Positions 33,717 to 42,295 of a stretch of 64,000 nt of DNA are shown one piece after another; position 1 is the first letter of the stretch, and every line of letters begins with the position of its first letter. The DNA lies in NCBI GenBank assembly GCA_020634565.1, contig JACKBN010000002.1, positions 620,001-684,000 of the forward strand, given 5' to 3'. The translations under genes were made by a program, and so were the position numbers. This stretch comes from Ardenticatenaceae bacterium (lineage in GTDB: Bacteria; Chloroflexota; Anaerolineae; Promineifilales; Promineifilaceae). The notes beneath the pieces were generated by a model. That model was not told the DNA's origin and did not search any database. It saw only the letters and a program-made list of their open reading frames with translations.

Positions 33717-34367
33717 ATGATAGCGACAATGAGCCCAAAAGTTCAGCTTTTCAACCGTGAAGTTCTCACGCCGTTGCTAGACACATCGGCCGAGCGGCAC
33801 CGCCATTTGTGCCCACGCCAGGTGTTGGGCATTCGCATGGGGCTATTTGGCCTGCGCCAATTGGGCCTGCTTGATACCGTTACTTACCGGTTTGATAATG
33901 AGAAAAAGCGGGTGATGACCATCATGGAAACGGATGGCTGTGGGGCCGACGGCGTCGCCGTAGCCACCGACTGCCACGTGGGGCGGCGCACGCTGCGCGT
34001 GGTCGATTACGGCAAGATGGCGGCCACGTTTGTCGATACAAAAACAGAACAGGCCATTCGGGTTGCGCCCAGCGCACAGTCACGTGAATTGGCTACCGAA
34101 TTTGCACCGAACGCGCAAAGCCGCTGGCACGCGTATCTGGAAGCATACCAGGTGATGCCCGACGATCTGCTGCTAGTGTGGCAGCCGGTGCAATTAACGC
34201 CCTCCATCAGCGAACTCATCAGCCGCCCCGGCGTGTGTGTGATGTGTGCAGCCTGTGGTGAAGAGATTATCAATGAGCGCGAGGTGGTGGTAAACGGCAG
34301 TACCCTGTGCCACTCCTGCGCTGGCAACAGTTACTATCAACCGTTAGCGGTTAAACAAGACGATTAA
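33717..34367 (+). CDS. FmdE-like protein with C-terminal zinc-ribbon
   Basis: This 216-residue protein starts at the ATG at 33717, 2 nt after the radical SAM stop, with GAGGAT upstream. The N-terminal motif HRHLCPRQVLGIRMGL and the METDGCGADGVAVATDC block match the FmdE family, named for a gene beside molybdenum formylmethanofuran dehydrogenase. A C-terminal four-Cys knuckle (CAAC and CHSC) should bind zinc. FmdE proteins accompany molybdenum and tungsten enzymes, but their activity is unclear. Position at the end of the chaperone operon, just before a molybdenum-cofactor riboswitch candidate, supports a cofactor-related role. Confidence 0.87.
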   Translation: MIATMSPKVQLFNREVLTPLLDTSAERHRHLCPRQVLGIRMGLFGLRQLGLLDTVTYRFDNEKKRVMTIMETDGCGADGVAVATDCHVGRRTLRVVDYGKMAATFVDTKTEQAIRVAPSAQSRELATEFAPNAQSRWHAYLEAYQVMPDDLLLVWQPVQLTPSISELISRPGVCVMCAACGEEIINEREVVVNGSTLCHSCAGNSYYQPLAVKQDD

Positions 34368-34377
34368 CAATTTAGCA

Positions 34378-34530
34378 AACCTCCGAGCCTCTTGACCTAA
34401 GGCGTTCAGCTATGGTCATTTGGCCCGTACTTTCTCTGATGCTGTTGTTTGGCATTTGTTATCAGGGAAAGTGAGGGACGGTAACGGAAACGGCCGTCCT
34501 CCCGAAGCCCCAAGTGAGTAACTGGGGTGG
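34378..34530 (+). promoter_or_regulatory. Molybdenum-cofactor (Moco) riboswitch candidate
   Basis: I compared this leader from memory with the E. coli moaA Moco RNA motif. Shared landmarks in order: AGCCTCT then TGACC pairing with GGTCA (34393-34397/34414-34418); TTTGGCC directly after; an 11-bp stem CTTTCTCTGAT/ATCAGGGAAAG (34430-34440/34461-34471); AGGG leading a stem GGACGG/CCGTCC (34476-34481/34494-34499); then CTCCCG; then a hairpin CCCCA/TGGGG and an SD (AAAGGAG) at 34537. In E. coli the same order is AGCCTCT, GCACC/GGTGC, TTTGGCC, AGGG-stem and CTCCCG. The element sits between the FmdE-like gene and the THEP1/ECF operon, so it should control that operon by Moco or the tungsten form. 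Confidence 0.8.
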
Positions 34531-34546
34531 AATTGGAAAGGAGACA

Positions 34547-35101
34547 ATGAAGCAACAACCTGCAAACTGGCCAGCATTTTTGCTGGATCATTTTCCATAC
34601 GAAAAAAATCAAACGAATAATATCTGCCTGATCACAGGTGATAGCGGCGTCGGCAAGACGACCTGGTGCCAGCGCTGGCTCAATTTGGCGCGTGCTGCTG
34701 GCTGGCAGGTCGCTGGCTTGCTCTCGCCTCCGGTGTTGGAACAGGGACAAAAGGTGGGCATCGAGCTGGTTGATTTGGCCAGTGGCGAACGACGGCCGTT
34801 GGCGCAGCGACGGCCAAGTGAAGCGGAGGCCAACGACCTGATAACCAAGCAATGGTGGTTTGATACGGCCGTTCTCGACTGGGGCAACCACGTTTTGCAG
34901 CAGATTGGCACCGTCGATCTGCTCATCATTGATGAATTAGGGCCACTGGAATTTGAGCGGGGGCAGGGGCTGCAAGCCGCTTTTGATCTGTTGACGGCTG
35001 GGAATTACCGTTTGGCGGGGGTGGTGGTACGGCCGTCGCTCATCTCTCACGCTCAGCAGCGCTGGCCAGAAGCCCAAGCCATCCTGCCGCAAAGGAATTG
35101 A
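34547..35101 (+). CDS. THEP1-like P-loop nucleoside-triphosphatase
   Basis: This 184-residue protein starts at the ATG at 34547, with AAAGGAG 4 nt upstream. Walker A is GDSGVGKTT (residues 31-39) and Walker B is LLIIDELGPLE. The intervening VGIELVDLASGERRPLA and the overall order match the THEP1/NTPase_1 family of small kinase-like NTPases. Family members are linked to nucleotide and cofactor metabolism, but no pathway is firm. It is the first gene after the riboswitch candidate and lies 3 nt before the ECF ATPase gene, so it probably serves the imported compound, for example by phosphorylation or nucleotide transfer. Confidence 0.86.
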   Translation: MKQQPANWPAFLLDHFPYEKNQTNNICLITGDSGVGKTTWCQRWLNLARAAGWQVAGLLSPPVLEQGQKVGIELVDLASGERRPLAQRRPSEAEANDLITKQWWFDTAVLDWGNHVLQQIGTVDLLIIDELGPLEFERGQGLQAAFDLLTAGNYRLAGVVVRPSLISHAQQRWPEAQAILPQRN

Positions 35102-35104
35102 GCG

Positions 35105-36583
35105 ATGATTCACGTTCGCGATTTGTCGCTGCAATTTGGTGCGGTGCCCGCGTTGCAAGAGGTCTCGCTGCACATTCCGGCTGGGCAATGTGTGCTCGTT
35201 ACCGGGCCATCGGGCTGCGGCAAAAGCACATTGGCCAAAGCGCTAACCGGCCTCATCCCCCACGCCATTGATGCCACAATGTCTGGTTCCGTCCAGATTG
35301 CCGGGCTGGATACCCAAAAACAGACCATTCCTGAGCTGGCACAGCGGGTTGGGCTGGTTTTCCAAAATCCATCTACCCAGCTTTTTCATTTACGCGTGGC
35401 CGACGAGGTCGCTTTTGGCCCGCGCAATTTGGGGCTGGCCGAACCGGAAGTGCAGGCACGGGCCGATTGGGCGCTTAACGCAGTGGGCATTGCCAACCTC
35501 AAGGAGCGGAATCCCGCCCAGCTTTCCGGCGGGCAGAAGCAGTGTGTGGCTATTGCGGCGGTGCTGGCCATGCGGCCCGATGTCCTGGTTTTGGATGAGC
35601 CGACGGCTTCGCTGGATGTGCCCAACACGCGCCAGGTTTTGGCCGTCCTGCGCAACCTGCAAGCGTCGTTGGGCATCACCATTGTGCTGATTGAGCATCG
35701 TCTTTCGGCCGTGCTGCCTCAGGTGGATCGGGTGCTTTTGCTGGAAGCGGGTCGGATTGTGGCCGACGGCACACCGCAGGAACTGCTGTCGCAGCGAGAG
35801 CGTCGCCGCCAGTTGGGGCTGCGCCGTCCGGCAGAAGAAGCAATGGCTGCCTGGGCTGACCTCATCCAGCCCAACGAGCCCGTAACGCCTGAAACCCCGC
35901 CGCTGCTGACGCTGAACCAGATAAGCGCTGGCTACCATCGCAAAAATGTGGTTCATGAGGTGGATCTGGCCATTTATCCGGGTGATTTTATTGCTCTGGT
36001 GGGGGACAACGGCGCGGGCAAATCGACGCTGGCTCAGGTGGCGGCTGGTTTGCTTAAGCCAACTTCTGGCAAGGTGCGTTATCAAGGTGGTCATCGGCCC
36101 CGGCCAGGATTGGACGTGACGATGCTTTTCCAAAATCCGGCTGACCAGGTGTTTACCGATTCGGTAGACGAGGAAGTGCGTTTTGGGCCGGAAAATTACG
36201 GCCGTTTCAACCCCACCCAGCACCAAGAGCTCCTCACCGCAACCGATTTGCTGGCACTGCGCCAGCGCTGTCCCACGATGTTGTCGGTTGGCCAGCAGCA
36301 GCGCACGACGCTGGCGGCCTGCATGGCCCTCAAGCCCCGCCTCGTCATCCTCGATGAGCCAACGCTGGGTCAGGATTGGGGCCATTTGCAGCGCCTGATG
36401 GATTATTTGCAGCAGCTTAACCGGCAGGGAACGGCCGTTTTGCTCATTTCACACGATTACAAACTGGTTTTTCGCTATGCCCAGCGCGTGATCCTGATGG
36501 AAAAAGGACGCATCACCATGACGGGCCACTTTGCCGAAAAATTTAGTCAAAAGGATAAAAATCATGAAACTCTCTACACGTGA
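35105..36583 (+). CDS. ECF transporter ATPase with two fused ABC domains
   Basis: This 492-residue protein contains two CbiO/EcfA-type ATPase domains. Domain 1 has Walker A GPSGCGKST, LSGGQKQ and VLVLDEPTASLD. Domain 2 has GDNGAGKST, LSVGQQQRTTLA and LVILDEPTLGQD. In domain 2 the signature is SVGQQ instead of SGGQQ. The VGLVFQNP-type Q-loop (also MLFQNPADQVF) is typical of energy-coupling-factor systems. It powers uptake with the S component (36564) and T component (37712). It overlaps the S gene by 20 nt. Confidence 0.93.
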   Translation: MIHVRDLSLQFGAVPALQEVSLHIPAGQCVLVTGPSGCGKSTLAKALTGLIPHAIDATMSGSVQIAGLDTQKQTIPELAQRVGLVFQNPSTQLFHLRVADEVAFGPRNLGLAEPEVQARADWALNAVGIANLKERNPAQLSGGQKQCVAIAAVLAMRPDVLVLDEPTASLDVPNTRQVLAVLRNLQASLGITIVLIEHRLSAVLPQVDRVLLLEAGRIVADGTPQELLSQRERRRQLGLRRPAEEAMAAWADLIQPNEPVTPETPPLLTLNQISAGYHRKNVVHEVDLAIYPGDFIALVGDNGAGKSTLAQVAAGLLKPTSGKVRYQGGHRPRPGLDVTMLFQNPADQVFTDSVDEEVRFGPENYGRFNPTQHQELLTATDLLALRQRCPTMLSVGQQQRTTLAACMALKPRLVILDEPTLGQDWGHLQRLMDYLQQLNRQGTAVLLISHDYKLVFRYAQRVILMEKGRITMTGHFAEKFSQKDKNHETLYT

Positions 36584-37184
36584 ACTCGTAACCATCGCCG
36601 TTTTTGGCACGTTATGGGGCATTGTTGAAATAAGTCTGGGAACCGTTTTGAAATCTCTTAATGTGCCCCTGAGCGGCGTGATTCTGGCCGCGATTGGGCT
36701 AACGGTGGCCTTGGTTGGACGGCTGTTTGTACCCCGGCGCGGCGCGACGCTGTTTATTGGCATCATCGCCATGATCCTCAAGCTGTTCAGCCTGGGCGGC
36801 GTGATCATCGGGCCGATGGTGGGCATTTTCACCGAGGCGCTGGTGGCTGAACTGGTGCTGTCGCTCGGCGGCCGCCCACGCCGCTGGCTGTTTGTTATCG
36901 CTGGCGCTTTCGGTGTTTTGTGGACGCTGCTTCAACCATTTGTGACCGGACCGCTGTTGTTTGGCCGCTCTTTGTTTGTGGTTTGGCTGGATCTGGTTGA
37001 CATGGGCAGCCGCTTCTTGGGCGTAAGCAGCAGCGTCGTCCTCTGGGGCGTGCTGGCGCTGGTGGCCGTCTACCTACTCATTGGCGGATTGGCTGGCTGG
37101 TTAAGCTGGGACGTGGGCCGACATTTACAGGCTCGGTTAGGGAAATCTTCCAATTCCGGCCTCAAACGTGGCTTGAATGTTTGA
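36564..37184 (+). CDS. ECF transporter S component, substrate unknown
   Basis: This 206-residue protein starts at the ATG at 36564, with AAAGGAT 8 nt before. About six helices, with a first helix KLSTRELVTIAVFGTLWGIVEISLG and a later GPMVGIFTEALVAELVLSLGG, give the size and helix pattern of ECF substrate-capture subunits. I do not recognise it as BioY, ThiT, RibU, FolT, QueT, CbiM or another named S component. The Moco riboswitch candidate upstream and the sulfite-oxidase-like lipoprotein downstream point to a molybdenum-, tungsten- or pterin-related substrate (inference). Confidence 0.8.
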   Translation: MKLSTRELVTIAVFGTLWGIVEISLGTVLKSLNVPLSGVILAAIGLTVALVGRLFVPRRGATLFIGIIAMILKLFSLGGVIIGPMVGIFTEALVAELVLSLGGRPRRWLFVIAGAFGVLWTLLQPFVTGPLLFGRSLFVVWLDLVDMGSRFLGVSSSVVLWGVLALVAVYLLIGGLAGWLSWDVGRHLQARLGKSSNSGLKRGLNV

Positions 37185-37262
37185 AAAATGGCTGCGTCAA
37201 AATTGTGTCTCCTTCAACATGGGGCAAATGGCGCAGAGCTCAATTGACAAATAAGGATAATG

Positions 37263-37712
37263 ATGAAAAAAATAATTGTATTTACGCTTCTTGTAATGGT
37301 TTTTCTGGTTGGTTGTGCATCGGGTGAGGAAACGGCCGTTTCACCCGAAACACCGCTGCTTACCGTTGGTGATGGCCAAACCCAAAATACGTACACCGCT
37401 GCCGATCTGGAATCTTTGGCGGAGGTTGAAGCCAGCTTCAACGGTGTGGCCTATCTTGGCGTACCGCTGACGGCCTTGCTGGAAGACGCTGGCTTTGCTG
37501 TTGGCAATCTGCAAGCAGTCAAAGCGGTGGCGGCTGACGGCTACAGCGTCAATTACGATCTGGCTCAAATTCAAAAAGATGACGTGATTGTGGCTTATGC
37601 CCAGGCGGATGGGCCGCTGACCGAAGATGACGGCACGTTTCGCATGGTGCTGCCGGACGAAGAAGGCAGAGCAAACGTGCGTATGCTGGTAGAAATTCAG
37701 GCGGTACCTTGA
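37263..37712 (+). CDS. Small lipoprotein with sulfite-oxidase-like (Oxidored_molyb) fold
   Basis: This 149-residue protein starts at the ATG at 37263, with AAGGAT 4 nt upstream; the ATG at 37260 is too close. The signal ends at lipobox LVGC. The mature part has the Oxidored_molyb pattern: GVPLTALLEDAG, an ADGYS strand, DDVIVAYAQ, DGTFRMVLPD and a C-terminal VRMLVEIQ. The molybdenum-binding Cys of true sulfite oxidases is absent, and the domain is minimal. It lies between the ECF S and T genes, so it may be an extracellular binding protein for the transported compound. That would be unusual for an ECF system. Confidence 0.8.
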   Translation: MKKIIVFTLLVMVFLVGCASGEETAVSPETPLLTVGDGQTQNTYTAADLESLAEVEASFNGVAYLGVPLTALLEDAGFAVGNLQAVKAVAADGYSVNYDLAQIQKDDVIVAYAQADGPLTEDDGTFRMVLPDEEGRANVRMLVEIQAVP

Positions 37713-38407
37713 TGGGAATGCGCCTTGCTGCGCGGCTGCATCTGATGCAGGAAGTTGATCTCCGGCCCGGCCCCATTGGCCATTTGGCTATCTTTTTTTG
37801 GTCATTGGCGATGGTGATGCTGGCGCCCGTGGATAGGTTGGTGGGAACGGCCGTTCTCTGCCTGGTAGTCGCCGCAATTTTCTACCCTCACGCTTTCCAG
37901 CGCATTTTGCGGCTCCGTTTTCTGGTAATGCTGGCCTTGCTGGTTCTGCCGCCGCTGTTCTTGATAGCTGAGAATGGCGACCAACTGGCATTACAGATTG
38001 GATTGCGCTTTGTGGTGGTGTTAACGGCCGTAGATGGGTTCACCCATGCCGTTGATGTGGTCCAAATCGCTGGACTGCTGGAACGCTTAGGCTTGCGTGG
38101 CCTCGGTTTTTCGTTAGGCGTGGCGCTGAATCTGCTACCCAGTTTACAGCAGTCCAGCCTGCACGCCTGGCAAAGCTTGCGCATGCGTGGTGGGCTGCGC
38201 CAGAAAAAATGGCGCGGGCTGCGGCTGTTGGTGGTGACCATCATCACCAACGCCCTGCGCCGCGCTGAGGAAATCGCTCTGGCAGCTGAGTCCCGCGCCT
38301 TCTCGCCGGACACCTGCCGCCCTGCACCGCTGCCAATCAAACCTTTGGATCGAGTGTTACTACCGGCAGCGCTGCTCTGTTTGCTAGCTACCGTGCTGCT
38401 GCGATAG
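37712..38407 (+). CDS. ecfT: ECF transporter T component (EcfT/CbiQ family)
   Basis: This 231-residue protein starts at the ATG at 37712, which overlaps the previous stop (TGATG). It has five or so helices in the order expected for EcfT, then a cytoplasmic coupling segment with SLRMRGGLR and ALRRAEEIALAAESRAF, near the Ala-Arg-Gly type coupling motifs. It links the S component to the ATPase. It completes an A-A/S/lipoprotein/T set in one operon. Confidence 0.9.
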   Translation: MGMRLAARLHLMQEVDLRPGPIGHLAIFFWSLAMVMLAPVDRLVGTAVLCLVVAAIFYPHAFQRILRLRFLVMLALLVLPPLFLIAENGDQLALQIGLRFVVVLTAVDGFTHAVDVVQIAGLLERLGLRGLGFSLGVALNLLPSLQQSSLHAWQSLRMRGGLRQKKWRGLRLLVVTIITNALRRAEEIALAAESRAFSPDTCRPAPLPIKPLDRVLLPAALLCLLATVLLR

Positions 38408-38420
38408 CAAACCATCAAAA

Positions 38421-38506
38421 AGGCTGTGCATGGCTGCACATAGCCGCCCCCAAACTGACATCTTATCGTGACTGGAGGCCTTCATAGAAAGTTGAGAGCC
38501 TCCAGT
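38421..38506. terminator. Hairpins between convergent genes
   Basis: Two stems lie between the ECF T gene (ends 38407, plus) and the sugar permease gene (ends 38534, minus). One is GGCT-GTGCA/TGCAC-AGCC at about 38421-38444. The other is ACTGGAGGC (38471-38479) with GCCTCCAGT (38498-38506). Position suggests bidirectional termination, although T-runs are weak. Confidence 0.55.
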
Positions 38507-38533
38507 ACAACTACTTTCTTAACCAGACACAAA

Positions 38534-39598
38534 TCAAGCAGAATCAGCCGTTAATCGCTCCTCAACAGGCCCCGCTGATTTCATTTCCGCATCTTTAGGC
38601 GCGGTGCGCGTTTTGGCCTGTAGCTTCTTGCGGCTGGAGCTGAACAAACTTTGCACGCCAATGAAGATCAGGGTCAACGCACCCACGGCAATTCGCGTCC
38701 ACCAGGAGCTTAAATTCCCATTAAACTGAATGAGCATCTGGATCAGGCCGGTCACTAAAACGCCAAACAAGGTGCCAAACACATAACCTTGCCCACCTGT
38801 CAGCAGCGTACCGCCAATCACCACAGAAGCAATCGCGTCCAGTTCCACATTGGTGGCGTACAAACCATGCCCGGAAAGCAGCGAAATGCTAAAGACAATT
38901 CCCGCCAGCGCAGAGCAAAACCCGTTCAGCGCATACACTGAAATTTTGATCCGTCCTACAGGCAAGCCCATCAGCAAGGCAGATTGCTCATCTCCACCGA
39001 TGGCGTAAACGGTACGGCCGTATCGCGTGAAATGCGCAATGTACATGCCAATCACCAACACCACAATCGCAATAACCGCACTCAAACTCAAAAATGCCCG
39101 CTCAAAAAACGGCAGCTGAATCCGGGACAACGCCATCGTGCGATACAGCGGATCATGAATGGGAATTGCATCTAAACTGATGAAAAAGCACATTCCCCTG
39201 GCAAAAAACATCCCGGCCAGCGTCACAATAAAGGGCTGCACCTTAAAGTAATGGATGATGGCTCCCATCGTGCCGCCAAACACAATGCCCATCAGCAGCA
39301 TCAGAGGAATGACAACATACGGACTCAGTCCCATATTCTCCAATAAAGCCGCCGAGGCTACCGACGTCAGCGCAATCATCGCGCCCACTGAAAGATCAAT
39401 CCCTTCCGTGAAAATAACAAATGTCATGCCCACAGAAGTAATCAACAAAAACGCATTATTGATAAAGAGGTTGAAAAATGCCTGTGGCTGGCGCATGCCC
39501 TTGTACTCTAGAAAACCGTAAACATAGAGCACCACAAAAACCCCAAATGTGGCCAGCAGCGGCACAAATTTTCTGTTGATTTTTAGCCTGTTCATCAT
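38534..39598 (-). CDS. yjfF: Sugar ABC transporter permease (YjfF type)
   Basis: This 354-residue protein has about nine to ten helices of the RbsC/AraH class. Family words include TEGIDLSVGAMIAL, VVIGGTLLTGGQGY and FTRYGRTVYAIGGDEQSALLMGLPVGRIK. It pairs with the neighbouring permease to form the transport channel for a galactofuranose-type sugar. Its ATG overlaps the previous stop (ATGA). The gene order (binding protein, ATPase, permease, permease) equals E. coli ytfQ-ytfR-ytfT-yjfF. It is the last gene of the operon. Confidence 0.88.
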   Translation of the reverse strand: MMNRLKINRKFVPLLATFGVFVVLYVYGFLEYKGMRQPQAFFNLFINNAFLLITSVGMTFVIFTEGIDLSVGAMIALTSVASAALLENMGLSPYVVIPLMLLMGIVFGGTMGAIIHYFKVQPFIVTLAGMFFARGMCFFISLDAIPIHDPLYRTMALSRIQLPFFERAFLSLSAVIAIVVLVIGMYIAHFTRYGRTVYAIGGDEQSALLMGLPVGRIKISVYALNGFCSALAGIVFSISLLSGHGLYATNVELDAIASVVIGGTLLTGGQGYVFGTLFGVLVTGLIQMLIQFNGNLSSWWTRIAVGALTLIFIGVQSLFSSSRKKLQAKTRTAPKDAEMKSAGPVEERLTADSA

Positions 39599-40662
39599 GA
39601 TTGGATCCCCACTCTTTCAATGGCGCGCGTTATCACCAGCTTGGTTTGCTCTGAATACAGCAAAATTACCAACAAAACAACCAAGCCCTTAATGGCCGAA
39701 GCCGCCATAGGAGCCACCCCTATCGCATACATCGTGGTTGTGGTGCTCTGAATGACCAAAGCGCCAATCACGCTGGCCAACAAAGAAAAACGGCCGCCTG
39801 ACATCAACGTCCCACCAATCACCACCGCCAAAATCGCGTCCAACTCCAACATCAACCCCGCATTATTGGCATCGGCACTCTTCACATTGGAGCTATAAAT
39901 CAACCCGGCCACGCCAGCACAAAAGCCACAAAACGTATAAACAGCCAGCTTAATATTGGTTTCGCGAATGCCGCTCAAAAGGCTGGAACGCGGATTAATG
40001 CCGACAGACTCCACAAAGAGGCCAAACGCGGTTCGCCTCGCCCATAACCAGGCACAGAAGTAAACAAAAGCCACGATAAACAAAGTAAATGGCAGCCCCA
40101 AAACATACCCATTCCCAATGAAAAAGTAGGGGCTGTAATAAACAGTAATGATTTGCCCGTGCGTAATCAGTTGGGCGATGCCGCGACCAGCTACCATCAG
40201 CACCAGAGTCGCCACCATCGGCTGAATTTTCGCCTTAGAAACAAGCAGGCCGTTCCAAAAGCCGCACAAGGTTGCCACGAACAGGGCCGCCGCAATACAC
40301 TGCCACAGCGGCGTGCTGGTCGCATCCTTAATAAGCTCCTCCGAGCTAATCAACTGCGTCGCCAGGGCCGGATTAATCAACACAGTGGCTGTCGCCGCCG
40401 AAATTGCCACGACTGCCCCCACAGAAAGATCCACACCGCCTGTCGCAATCACCATCGTCATGCCAATGGCCAACAGCATCAAGATGGAACCACGATTCAA
40501 AATGTCAATCAAAAAGCCAGACAAATGCCCATTTTTGATCTCAATATCATAAAACCCAGGGGTAAAGAACAAATTGAAGAGCATAATCAGCGCCAGAGCC
40601 AAAAGCGGCCAAAACAGCTGACTATCCCTCATTTTTTGCCATGAGAGGCCAAATCTTTTCAT
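39595..40662 (-). CDS. ytfT: Sugar ABC transporter permease (YtfT type)
   Basis: This 355-residue RbsC-class permease has the words TGGVDLSVGAVVAI, VVIGGTLMSGG and VGINPRSSLLSGI. Its start overlaps the ATPase stop by 1 nt (TAATG). It forms a heterodimeric channel with the product of the next gene. It differs from YjfF by an extra loop after LISSEELIKDATST. No ACGGCCGT palindrome occurs in this or the adjacent ATPase gene. Confidence 0.88.
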   Translation of the reverse strand: MKRFGLSWQKMRDSQLFWPLLALALIMLFNLFFTPGFYDIEIKNGHLSGFLIDILNRGSILMLLAIGMTMVIATGGVDLSVGAVVAISAATATVLINPALATQLISSEELIKDATSTPLWQCIAAALFVATLCGFWNGLLVSKAKIQPMVATLVLMVAGRGIAQLITHGQIITVYYSPYFFIGNGYVLGLPFTLFIVAFVYFCAWLWARRTAFGLFVESVGINPRSSLLSGIRETNIKLAVYTFCGFCAGVAGLIYSSNVKSADANNAGLMLELDAILAVVIGGTLMSGGRFSLLASVIGALVIQSTTTTMYAIGVAPMAASAIKGLVVLLVILLYSEQTKLVITRAIERVGIQS

Positions 40663-42179
40663 TATTCACTCCCTGCCATTGCTTGCATAACGGTTTGTTC
40701 ATCCACTTCATCACTAAACTCAGTCACCTTGTGCTGATCCCGCAGCACCGCAATCCGGTGGCAGGTTCTTAGCACTTCCTCCAGCTCCGAGGAGATGAAA
40801 ATACACGCCTTGCCCTCCTCGGCCAGTTCCAACACCAGTTTCTGAATTTCTGCTTTGGCCCCAATGTCAATGCCTCTGGTTGGCTCATCCAAAATCAATA
40901 GCTGTGGATTTGTAGCCAGCCAGCGGGCCAAAATAACCTTTTGCTGGTTACCCCCGCTCAAATTCTTAACGGCCTGATCCGCCGAGGGTGTGCTGATATT
41001 CAGCATACGGATGAATTTTTCAGCTACTTCATACTGCTGCTGCTTTGTCAGGCGCTTTGCCCAACCACGATTGGACTGAATCGCCAGGATAATGTTCTCC
41101 CTAACGGTCAACTCGTCTACAATGCCATCTGCCTTGCGGTCTTCAGGGCAAAAAGCAATGCCTTTACTAATTGAGTCAACGGGGGAAAAACTCTTCACCT
41201 CAGAACCTGCCATGGTGAGGGTGCCACTGTCTGGCTTATCAATACCAAACAAAAGCTGCGCCGTTTCTGTACGGCCGGAACCAAGCAAGCCAGCCAAGCC
41301 AACCACCTCACCCGCATACAAATCCAGGTCAAAGGGGGCAATGGAGCCAAATTTACCCAATCCTTTTGCGCGCAAAAGCGGTTCCCCGGTGTGCGCCTTG
41401 TCGCTTTTCAGTTTTATTTGCGTCATGTCATGAAAATCGCCAATGACGCGGCCAATCATTTGGGCAATTAATTCCAGACGAGGCAGCGCACTGGTTTCAT
41501 GCGTACCCACCAGCTGTCCATTTCTGAGGATGGTGATGCGGTCTGTCACTTCGTAAATTTGATCCAAAAAATGGGTAATAAAAATAATTCCCAGACCCTC
41601 TTTTTTCAGCTTACGCATCACCTCAAAAAGCTGCGCCGTTTCATGCGCATCCAGACTAGATGTCGGCTCATCCAAAATAAGTATCTTGGCTTCAGAAATG
41701 TCTAGCGCCCGGGCGATGGCCGCCATTTGTTGCACGGCAAGCGAGTATTCACCCAAATCTTTGGTGACGTCGATATCGACACCCAGACGCTGAAGAATTT
41801 TGTTGGCCTTTTCCTGCATGCCGCGCCAATCAATTCGGCCAAATTTGCGTGGCTCGCGGCCCAGCAAAATATTCTCTGCAATGGAAAGATTTTCGCAGAG
41901 GTTAATTTCTTGGTAAACCGTGCTGATGCCTAATTCCTGGGCATGTTGCGGCGATTTGGTTTGGATCGGCTCCCCGTCTAAAGTAATGGTGCCGGCATCT
42001 GGTCGTTCAACACCTGTAATGATCTTAACCAGCGTCGATTTGCCTGCGCCATTTTCGCCGACCAGCGCGTGGATTTCACCCTTTCGGAGATCAAAATCGA
42101 CGTTTTCAAGCGCCTGTACACCGGGAAATGCCTTGAAAACGCCTCGCATTGACAGCAGGTTGGTATTTTTGTCTGGCAT
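40662..42179 (-). CDS. ytfR: Sugar ABC transporter ATPase, two ABC domains (YtfR type)
   Basis: This 505-residue protein is typical of RbsA/YtfR. Domain 1 has Walker A GENGAGKST, a signature region LAVQQMAAIARA and ILILDEPTSSLD. Domain 2 has a degenerate Walker A (GLLGSGRTE), LSGGNQQKVILARWL and LLILDEPTRGID. It energises uptake with the two permeases. A 116-nt gap separates it from the binding-protein gene upstream. Confidence 0.93.
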   Translation of the reverse strand: MPDKNTNLLSMRGVFKAFPGVQALENVDFDLRKGEIHALVGENGAGKSTLVKIITGVERPDAGTITLDGEPIQTKSPQHAQELGISTVYQEINLCENLSIAENILLGREPRKFGRIDWRGMQEKANKILQRLGVDIDVTKDLGEYSLAVQQMAAIARALDISEAKILILDEPTSSLDAHETAQLFEVMRKLKKEGLGIIFITHFLDQIYEVTDRITILRNGQLVGTHETSALPRLELIAQMIGRVIGDFHDMTQIKLKSDKAHTGEPLLRAKGLGKFGSIAPFDLDLYAGEVVGLAGLLGSGRTETAQLLFGIDKPDSGTLTMAGSEVKSFSPVDSISKGIAFCPEDRKADGIVDELTVRENIILAIQSNRGWAKRLTKQQQYEVAEKFIRMLNISTPSADQAVKNLSGGNQQKVILARWLATNPQLLILDEPTRGIDIGAKAEIQKLVLELAEEGKACIFISSELEEVLRTCHRIAVLRDQHKVTEFSDEVDEQTVMQAMAGSE

Positions 42180-42295
42180 TTCTTCTCCCTTCTAATGTTT
42201 GCCTTCTGTTGTTTAGTAGAATGAGGAGCGGCAACAAAAGTGCCGCTCCTCAAAGTTACCAACTAGCTACTTATAAAGAAACGCGTTCCTCGTTT

